In this document: positions 8,093 through 12,959 of the stretch, piece by piece
Position numbering within the stretch: position 1 is the first letter of the stretch
How the letters are laid out: each line of letters starts with the position of its first letter
Source of the DNA: DATKCJ01 sp035513275
GTDB taxonomy: Bacteria; Verrucomicrobiota; Verrucomicrobiia; Opitutales; Opitutaceae
Length of the DNA stretch: 12,959 bases
Assembly: GCA_035513275.1 (NCBI GenBank)
Contig: DATKCJ010000447.1
Coordinates: 1 to 12,959 of the forward strand
Direction: 5' to 3'
Made by a program: the position numbers and the translations under genes
Notes under the pieces: model-generated
What the model saw: the letters and a program-made list of their open reading frames with translations, nothing else
What the model was told of the DNA's origin: nothing
Database searches by the model: none

Positions 8093-8318
8093 CAGGGGAC
8101 GTGAACGACGGCTCCGCACGGTTGGCGAGTTCGGTCAGATCGTCGTCAAACTTGAAGTAGCCCACCGGGCGGGTGGTGACAGAGTTCCGGCCCTCAACCC
8201 TTTCGAGGCGCAACAGGTGTTTGCCGCGCTTCATGTAGACTGACCTTCCCTTTACCGCCTGATCGGCAAGCCGGCCAAGGTTAGAACGTGCTTGGGAAAT
8301 CGTGAGGGCGTTTCGCAT
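8082..8318 (-). CDS. Probable Phd/YefM-like antitoxin (78 aa)
   Basis: The protein reads MRNALTISQARSNLGRLADQ, then AVKGRSVYMKRGKHLLRLERVE. This matches the plan of Phd/YefM antitoxins: a short strand, then an A/Q-A-R-x-N/L-G-x-L helix, a basic turn and a strand (itISqARsnLgrLad...g..v.i.r.Gk...rL). The C-terminal half (PVGYFKFDDDLTELANRAEPSF) is acidic and would be the toxin-binding tail. Antitoxins of this type bind their own promoter and neutralise the toxin. The start ATG 8318 is chosen because the family pattern begins there; an in-frame ATG at 8390 would add a 24-residue proline/arginine-rich extension with no family match. The gene is 78 bp downstream of the thiolase stop and overlaps the toxin start by 11 nt, an antitoxin-first order usual for this type. 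Confidence 0.62.
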   Translation of the reverse strand: MRNALTISQARSNLGRLADQAVKGRSVYMKRGKHLLRLERVEGRNSVTTRPVGYFKFDDDLTELANRAEPSFTSPDEN

Positions 8319-8396
8319 ATTCGGGAATCTAGGAGGGCGCGGCGCCGGGGCAAACTCAGAAGTCGGTGCACAACGCGAGTGCAGGCTCAAGAGGGC

Positions 8397-9617
8397 TCAT
8401 CTCGTCCAGATCGTGCAGACGTTGGTCGTCATGCTGCCGCCCATGTTGAAGCACAGGAAGCGCGACACATCCTGAAGCTGGCGCTCGCCAGCGGTGCCGG
8501 TGAGCTGGCGGCATGCCTCCCATACCTGGCGCACGCCCGTCGCGCCGACCGGGTGGCCGTCGGCTATGAGGCCGCCGCTCACGTTCACCGGGATCGGCCC
8601 ATCGAAGCGCGTGGCGCCATCAGCGAGAAGCTTCCAGCCGTGCCCTTCCTCGGCGAAGCCGAGCAACTCGTATTGGATGATCTCACTGATCGAGAAACAG
8701 TCGTGCACTTCGGCGGCATGGATGTCGCCGGGCGTGAGACCAGCGCGATCGTAGGCTTGCTTGATGGCCTTTCGCGCAACGGTGAAATGCGGGCTGTCTT
8801 TCTTTGAGAGCTCGAGGTGATCGGTCGCGTGGCCGAAGCCCGCGAGCCGGATCGCGTCGGTGCGGCCGGTCCGCTCAACGTAGCGGCGCGACGCGAGCAC
8901 GATGCCCGCGCCGCCGTCGGTCACTTGCGAGCAGTCGGAGATCTTCAGCGGCGGCGCGAACTCCGGATTTTTCTCCGTAACACTGCACGCCTGCTCGCGC
9001 GTCATCGGCGCGCCGAATTTCTGTGCGAACGGATTGCGCTGCGCGTTTTCGTAGTTTTTGGCGACGAGGTCGGCGAGCGTGTCGGGTGGGAGCTTGTTCG
9101 ACGCGAGATAGTGCGAGGCGATCTGCGCGAACAGTTTCGGAAACATATGCTCGCCGAAGAGCGGCTTCTCGCGGTCCCAGTCGCCCGCGGCCGCAAGCAC
9201 GTCGGCTCCCTCGGCGGGCGACATTGTCTTCTGCTGCTCGGCGCCCACGACGAGCACGACATCGGCGAGGCCCGAGAGGATCTGGTGAATGCCGGCGACG
9301 ACCGCCACGCTGCCCGAGGCGCACGCGGCCTCGGTGTGGAAAGTTGGGATGCCCTTGAGCGCGGGGTCGGCGTCGATGAGGAGCGAGCCGAGGTGGAGCT
9401 GGCGCGTGTAGAGGCCGCTGGCGAAATTGCCGATGACCCCGGCGCTCACATCCGAGGCGGGCACGCGCGCATCGTCGAGCGTTGCGCGCGTCGTCTCGGC
9501 GATGATGTCGCGCAGGACTTTCCCTTCTTTGCGGAAGTTGCGCTTGAAGTCGGTGCGTCCGGCACCGAGGAGAAATACGGTTGGGTCCATCGATGTGGGA
9601 ACGATCATCGGCGCCAT
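8397..9617 (-). CDS. Thiolase, SCP2/SCP-x type acyl-CoA acyltransferase (406 aa)
   Basis: The enzyme belongs to the thiolase fold and would cleave a 3-oxoacyl-CoA with CoA, or run in the condensing direction. Numbering from the first ATG, the nucleophile is Cys99 in TEAACASGS. The second motif is HDCF (305-308), which stands where degradative thiolases have NEAF and is characteristic of SCP2-type thiolases. The third is GGLIADGHPVGATG (348-361) with His355. The C-terminal FNMGGSM replaces the usual CxG loop. ATG codons at 9617, 9608 and 9590 are all possible starts; MDPTVFLLGAGRTDF (9590) begins closest to the family consensus, so up to nine N-terminal residues may be excess. It is the first gene of the - strand catabolic cluster, after a 284-bp gap. 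Its place with carboxylase, hydratase and AtuA genes suggests it ends the pathway, but the substrate is not determined. Confidence 0.9.
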   Translation of the reverse strand: MAPMIVPTSMDPTVFLLGAGRTDFKRNFRKEGKVLRDIIAETTRATLDDARVPASDVSAGVIGNFASGLYTRQLHLGSLLIDADPALKGIPTFHTEAACASGSVAVVAGIHQILSGLADVVLVVGAEQQKTMSPAEGADVLAAAGDWDREKPLFGEHMFPKLFAQIASHYLASNKLPPDTLADLVAKNYENAQRNPFAQKFGAPMTREQACSVTEKNPEFAPPLKISDCSQVTDGGAGIVLASRRYVERTGRTDAIRLAGFGHATDHLELSKKDSPHFTVARKAIKQAYDRAGLTPGDIHAAEVHDCFSISEIIQYELLGFAEEGHGWKLLADGATRFDGPIPVNVSGGLIADGHPVGATGVRQVWEACRQLTGTAGERQLQDVSRFLCFNMGGSMTTNVCTIWTR

Positions 9618-9766
9618 CGGGGCGAGGTGCAGAGGCGCCGGATCGGTGGAATTAGAACGTCACGGCATGGTCGAAGTCACGACCAAAGCCGGTCGGAGGG
9701 CCCCGGGTGCGCGCCATGGATTGCTGTTGCCGGATTGCCGAACGCGGAGTGGCGGACCGATTCAGA

Positions 9767-9885
9767 TGTAGGAGCCCGCTTGCGGGCGATTCGTAGCCGC
9801 CGACGTAAGGAGTCGGTCCGTCGGCCTGGTTACCTCGGTCGCTACGGGATTCCGAATCGGAATCGCCCGCAAGCGGGCTCCTACA
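9767..9885. repeat. REP/MITE-like element: 26-nt perfect inverted arms around a structured centre
   Basis: The left arm 9767-9792 (core TAGGAGCCCGCTTGCGGGCG) and right arm 9860-9885 are exact reverse complements over 26 nt. Each arm is itself partly palindromic (CCCGC-TT-GCGGG). Inside, GTAGC (9793-9797) pairs with GCTAC (9841-9845), and CCGAC (9800-9804) pairs with GTCGG (9812-9816), so the 119-bp unit could fold as a nested cruciform or long RNA hairpin. The GTAGGAGC...GCTTGC form resembles REP sequences known from Pseudomonas and other bacteria and mobilised by RAYT transposases; no transposase is present. It begins 16 bp past the VOC gene's stop, so it could act as a terminator or mRNA 3' stabiliser. 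Flanking sequence gives no convincing target-site duplication. The remaining part of the 284-bp gap (9618-9766) shows no gene. Confidence 0.85.
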
Positions 9886-9901
9886 ACAGAAAGGCACCGC
9901 A

Positions 9902-10324
9902 TCAGCCCGCGCTGCCGTCTTTTCTGGAATGTAAACAGATCCGGTTGCCGTCGGGGTCGGCTATCCACGCCATCCAGCACACGCGCGTCTCGGTCGGTCC
10001 GATGAGCACCTTCACGCCGCGCTTGCGGCACTTCGCGATCGCGTCGGGCACGCTGTCGACTGCGAGCGCGATGCACGCGGGTCCGCTCCAGTCCCACTCG
10101 CGGCTGCCGGAGTTGCCGTCCCCATTGAGGCAAAGCGGCACTGGACCTGTGTCGAACTCCGACCACCAGTCGTTCCACTCGTGGCCGCGCTTGAAGCCGA
10201 AAAGCTTCTGGTAGAACGCGCGCGTCGCGCGGAGGTCCTTCGTGTTATACATCACGAAGTCCACGGCGCGCACCGGGATCGCGGCCTTCGTGGACGAAAT
10301 GGATTTCTTCTTCGGGCGTGCCAT
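9902..10324 (-). CDS. VOC-superfamily (glyoxalase/bleomycin-resistance fold) protein (140 aa)
   Basis: This is a single VOC module of normal size after a basic N-terminal stretch (MARPKKKSISSTK). VDFVMYNTKDLRATRAFYQKLFGF (about 21-44) is the first beta-alpha unit with the typical AFYxxLFGF helix. ALAVDSVPDAIAKCRKRGVKVL and IADPDGNRICLH form the second half. Family members are metal-dependent lyases, dioxygenases or binding proteins. Here the terminal metal-ligand glutamate usual in DPDGNxxEL is Cys (DPDGNRICLH), and the first-strand ligand position is Asp or Phe rather than a clear His. Metal catalysis is therefore uncertain and a binding role is possible. It lies 24 bp after the permease gene upstream in the same direction, so is probably co-transcribed; no functional link to transport is evident. 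Confidence 0.85.
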   Translation of the reverse strand: MARPKKKSISSTKAAIPVRAVDFVMYNTKDLRATRAFYQKLFGFKRGHEWNDWWSEFDTGPVPLCLNGDGNSGSREWDWSGPACIALAVDSVPDAIAKCRKRGVKVLIGPTETRVCWMAWIADPDGNRICLHSRKDGSAG

Positions 10325-10348
10325 TTGCGTAAATCAGGTTTGTTGACT

Positions 10349-11539
10349 CTACAGCTCCCGCAGCGCGCCCGCGATCGGCAGCCGCGCGGCGCGGATCGCA
10401 GGGAGCAGCCCGCCGAAAAAGCCGATGAATGCCGCGAGAACGACTCCCATCACGAGGAGCTGCCACGTTACGGCAAACGCAAACGTCACCTGGCTGAAAC
10501 TCTGCCAGTTCATCGTCGCCGCGCGCATGTTGTTGAACGCAATGTAGGCCACACCTGCACCGATCGCGCCGCCGGCGAGCGCGAGGAGGAGCGCCTCGAT
10601 CATGAACGCAAGCACCACCGCGCCACTGCCGAAGCCCAGCGCTCGCAGCGTGCCGATCTCGCGCGTGCGCGCGGCCACGGCGCTATACATCGTGTTGAGC
10701 GCGCCGAACACCGCGCCGATGGCCATCAGAAAGGCGACCAGGAATCCGAGCGTCGTGATGAGCTGGGTCATGGCCGTGGACTGCTCTGCATAGTGCTCGG
10801 ACTGCCGGAGCACCTTCACGCCGACGCGCGGGTCCGACGTGAGCGAATCCTTGAACGTGGAAAACGCCTCCGCGGAGTTCAACTTCACGTAGACGGATTG
10901 GAACGAGTCGCCGCGCTGGTAGGCCGCCTGCAGCACCTTCGCGTCGGACCAGATCTCGGATTCGGCCACTCCGCCGCCGGCCTCGAAAATGCCGACAACC
11001 GACCACGTCTCGCGGCCGACCTTCACACTGCCGCCCACCTCGAGCCCGTCGAACTCGCGGGCCGCGCCCAGTCCGACGATCGTCTCATTACGGCCCCATT
11101 CGAACATGCGGCCCTCTATGATCCGCATGCCACCGCGCACGTGCATTGCGGCGCCCTCGACGCCGCGCAGCGGCACGTTTGCATCAGTGCCTGTGGAGCG
11201 CTTCGGCAGGCTCACGATCACGAACAACTCCGCCGAGGCAAGTGGGCCGCCGTCGTAGCGCGCGATCCCGGGCGCATCGGCGATGACGCGCGTTTCCTCG
11301 CGGCCAAATCCGCTGACCATTTCGCTGTCGGATCCGGTTCGCAGGACGATCGCAGCGTCATCAGAGCCCGAGTTGGCCATAGCCCTGCGAAACCCGGTGG
11401 CGATCGAGAGCACGCCGACGAGCACCATGACGACACCCGCGGTGCCAAACACAGTGGCGGCCACGGATCCGCGACGTTGCGGGATGCTCATCAACCCGAA
11501 CCGCGCGATTGAGAAGATCTGGGAGAACCAGTTGATCAT
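10349..11539 (-). CDS. MacB/LolE-type ABC transporter permease (396 aa)
   Basis: Four predicted helices are arranged as in MacB/LolC/E permeases: one near 26-48, a large extracytoplasmic domain (about 50-255, with VPLRGVEGAAM and GRMFEWGRNETIVG), then helices at about 259-284, 307-334 and 357-380. The cytoplasmic coupling motif AARTREIGTLRALGFGS (289-305) and the end LLPAIRAARLPIAGALREL are diagnostic of the FtsX-like domain. Such permeases pair with a LolD/MacB-like ATPase and move lipoproteins, peptides or drugs at the inner membrane; no ATPase is seen within the window. The chosen start is ATG 11539 (MINWFSQIFSIARFGLMSIPQR). The frame continues to an ATG at 11584, but that stretch is the GTGGTC repeat and is not protein-like. 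It follows the next permease by 153 bp in the same direction; the two proteins are only distantly alike, suggesting a heteromeric pair. Confidence 0.9.
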   Translation of the reverse strand: MINWFSQIFSIARFGLMSIPQRRGSVAATVFGTAGVVMVLVGVLSIATGFRRAMANSGSDDAAIVLRTGSDSEMVSGFGREETRVIADAPGIARYDGGPLASAELFVIVSLPKRSTGTDANVPLRGVEGAAMHVRGGMRIIEGRMFEWGRNETIVGLGAAREFDGLEVGGSVKVGRETWSVVGIFEAGGGVAESEIWSDAKVLQAAYQRGDSFQSVYVKLNSAEAFSTFKDSLTSDPRVGVKVLRQSEHYAEQSTAMTQLITTLGFLVAFLMAIGAVFGALNTMYSAVAARTREIGTLRALGFGSGAVVLAFMIEALLLALAGGAIGAGVAYIAFNNMRAATMNWQSFSQVTFAFAVTWQLLVMGVVLAAFIGFFGGLLPAIRAARLPIAGALREL

Positions 11540-11553
11540 AGGAAGAGACAGGC

Positions 11554-11688
11554 GAGACCACGAGACCACGGACCACGGGACCACGGACCAAAGGACCCCA
11601 GAACCACGGATGAAGACAGAAGGACGGACCGCGAAAGAGTCCTACATCTGAGGTCCGTGGTCAGTGGTCTTGTGGTCATGTGGTCTCT
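11554..11688. repeat. Imperfect inverted repeat built of GACCAC / GTGGTC units
   Basis: The left arm 11554-11589 is a run of GGACCACG-like units. The right arm 11653-11688 (GGTCCGTGGTC...GTGGTCTC) is its reverse complement, with mismatches in the middle: 11 matching bases at one end and 8 at the other. The 63-nt spacer holds an ACCACGGATGAAGAC motif that is the inverted counterpart of the repeat near 6007-6020. The element fills the 153-bp gap between the two permease genes and could form a long hairpin in their transcript. No transposase or coding potential is evident. Confidence 0.75.
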
Positions 11689-11692
11689 CATC

Positions 11693-12844
11693 CTACATCC
11701 GCCGGAGCGCATCCGCGACGCGCAGGCGTGTGGCCTGCAAGGCGGGTAGGATCCCGGTGACGACTCCGAGTCCGATCGCGAGTGCGATGCCGACGAGAAG
11801 GTCAGACGTGGGGAGGTGGAAGAGCGGCAGCATTCCGTTCGTCGGATCGCCGCGCGAGATTGCTGCCGCGGCAAGTGCGAGTCCGATGCCGCCGCCGAGG
11901 AATGTGAGCAGGCACGATTCCGCGAGCACCAGCCCGAGCACCTGCCCGTTGGTGAAGCCGATCGCCTTCAGCACGCCGAGTTCACCGATGCGCTCGCGAA
12001 CGGCCTGCGACATCGTGCTGCCGGTCACGAGCAGGATCGTGAAGAACACCGCGCCAAGGATGCCGGAGACGATGAGCGCAATGTTGCCAATCTGGTTGGC
12101 GAAGCCCTGCACAAACGCGCCTTCAGGCTCGGTCTTGGTTTCCGCCTGTGAGTTTTCGAATTCCTGATCCACGAGCAACGCGACCTCGCCCGCCTTCTCG
12201 GGGTCATCGACGCGGATCGTATACCAGCCGACCTGCCCTGTGCCCCAATTCTGGGTCCGCCGCACTTCATCGAAATAGTCGTAGCGGAAGAACAGGCTGG
12301 TCGTGTCAGTCCCCTTTTCACGTCCCTCGAAGATTCCCACGATGTCGAACTCCCACGTCCTGCGCATCCAGATGGGCGACATGATCGGGATCTTGTCGCC
12401 GACTTTCCAGCCGAAGCGATCCGCGGTCTTGCGGCCCACGATCGCACCGGTGCGCATCGAGAGCCAAGCCTTCATCTGCTCCGGCGGCAGGAGGAACTCG
12501 GGAAACATCGCCATGAAATCCTCGGGCTCGACCGGGCACTGCATGAAGAAGTTCTTCGGGTCCTGGTAAATGCCGCCGAACCATGTCTGGTGCGCGACAG
12601 CGGCGACACCGGGCAGGCGCAACATGCGCGCCTTGTAGGTTTCGGGCAGAAGCTGGATGAGCGAAACCTTGTGCCGCACGATCAACCGGTCCGCGCCGGC
12701 GAGTTCGACGCCCCCGATGAGCGCCTGCTTTACTGCAGACAGAAATCCGAACAGCACAAACGCCACGAGGATCGAGAGCAGCGTGAGAATCGTGCGCAGT
12801 TTCTTGCGCTTCAGGTTTCCCCAGATGAGGTGGAAGAATCGCAT
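11693..12844 (-). CDS. MacB/LolE-type ABC transporter permease (383 aa)
   Basis: The N-terminus MRFFHLIWGNLKRKKLRTIL followed by TLLSILVAFVLFGFLSAV is the typical basic anchor and first helix (about 19-38). The extracytoplasmic MacB-like domain covers about 40-250 (GAIVGRKTADRFGWKVGDKI at 133-152, WEFDIVGIFEG at 164-174). Helices follow at about 252-275, 303-328 and 348-369. The coupling segment VRERIGELGVLKAIGFTNGQ (282-301) and the end LPALQATRLRVADALRRM are hallmarks of the FtsX-like domain. It is the first of two permease genes in the same direction and would need an ATPase, which may lie beyond 12959 on the right; that is inferred. The start ATG 12844 matches the family N-terminus; the upstream sequence is repeat-like with no clear Shine-Dalgarno sequence. 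The substrate is unknown. Confidence 0.91.
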   Translation of the reverse strand: MRFFHLIWGNLKRKKLRTILTLLSILVAFVLFGFLSAVKQALIGGVELAGADRLIVRHKVSLIQLLPETYKARMLRLPGVAAVAHQTWFGGIYQDPKNFFMQCPVEPEDFMAMFPEFLLPPEQMKAWLSMRTGAIVGRKTADRFGWKVGDKIPIMSPIWMRRTWEFDIVGIFEGREKGTDTTSLFFRYDYFDEVRRTQNWGTGQVGWYTIRVDDPEKAGEVALLVDQEFENSQAETKTEPEGAFVQGFANQIGNIALIVSGILGAVFFTILLVTGSTMSQAVRERIGELGVLKAIGFTNGQVLGLVLAESCLLTFLGGGIGLALAAAAISRGDPTNGMLPLFHLPTSDLLVGIALAIGLGVVTGILPALQATRLRVADALRRM

Positions 12845-12849
12845 GGGCG

Positions 12850-12926
12850 GAGGTGGGAGTGAGAGTGGGGTCCGGGGTCTTGGGTCTGGGACGATTGCGG
12901 ATTGCGGAGTGCGGAATGCGGATTGG
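12850..12926. repeat. Low-complexity intergenic repeats: GTGRGA run and GATTGCG-type heptamers
   Basis: Upstream of the permease gene lie GTGGGAGTGAGAGTGGGG (about 12853-12870), a GGTCTTGGGTCTGGG stretch, then degenerate heptamers GATTGCG, GATTGCG, GAGTGCG, GAATGCG, GATTGGC (12893-12926). The first resembles the hexamer array at 668-709 and the last is the same family as 5930-5964. The right edge of the window (to 12959) shows no gene. Confidence 0.65.
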
Positions 12927-12959
12927 CCGGAGACGAGCTATCGAAGCCAACTGTTGTTT

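Noticed and set aside
7706..8104. Plus-strand frame of 132 codons opposite the toxin gene
   Set aside because: It has no family pattern, while the opposite strand has a coherent PemK-like protein overlapping an antitoxin.
8817..10214. Long open frame on the + strand (465 codons)
   Set aside because: It lies antisense to the thiolase and the VOC gene and also runs through the REP element. Its translation is Arg/Glu/His-rich with no family pattern, as expected for a shadow frame in GC-rich DNA.
10181..11512. Long open frame on the + strand (443 codons)
   Set aside because: It is antisense to the MacB-like permease. The composition (many Arg, His, Glu, Asp) and lack of recognisable motifs mark it as a shadow of the permease gene.
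11540..11584. Extended start of the permease within the GTGGTC repeat
   Set aside because: The extra 15 codons are repeat-derived; the permease N-terminus pattern begins at 11539.

Overview
The window is GC-rich bacterial chromosome. It is densely coded but has several short intergenic gaps filled with repeats. Two things suggest Verrucomicrobiota (Opitutales-like) or Acidobacteriota: a tandem pair of large MacB/FtsX-type permeases of the ADOP kind, and intergenic tandem and inverted repeats (GTGAAA hexamers, GATTGCG heptamers, GTGGTC repeats, a REP-like inverted pair). This assignment is an inference from gene content; there is no rRNA or other taxonomic marker. I saw no tRNA, rRNA, CRISPR array, phage gene or transposase.

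Layout. Positions 1-3342 on the + strand hold the 3' end of one ADOP permease and a complete second one, separated by a GTGARA hexamer array. All remaining genes are on the - strand and are transcribed from high to low coordinates. At 12844-9902 there are two different four-helix MacB/LolE-type permeases followed by a small VOC-fold protein. A 284-bp gap carries a REP/MITE-like element made of two 26-nt perfect inverted arms. From 9617 to 3410 lies an acyl-CoA catabolic cluster: an SCP2-type thiolase, a carboxyltransferase subunit of the methylcrotonyl/geranyl-CoA carboxylase type, an AtuA (DUF1446) protein, a separate small AtuA C-terminal-domain protein overlapping it by 4 nt, and an enoyl-CoA hydratase of LiuC/AtuE type. 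A compact toxin-antitoxin pair (Phd-like antitoxin, PemK/MazF-like toxin, 11-nt overlap) sits between the thiolase and the carboxyltransferase.

How the genes may work together. Carboxyltransferase, hydratase, AtuA and thiolase are the core of pathways that carboxylate a branched unsaturated acyl-CoA (leucine-type Liu or acyclic-terpene-type Atu), hydrate the product and then cleave it. The biotin carboxylase/biotin carrier subunit, acyl-CoA dehydrogenase and lyase are not in the window, so the substrate cannot be fixed from here. The permeases lack a neighbouring ATPase within the window, so their exported substrate is also open. Nothing here clearly amounts to a wholly new system. The points most worth a second look are the toxin-antitoxin pair lodged in the catabolic cluster, the split AtuA with an Atu/Liu-like set, and the dispersed repeat families.
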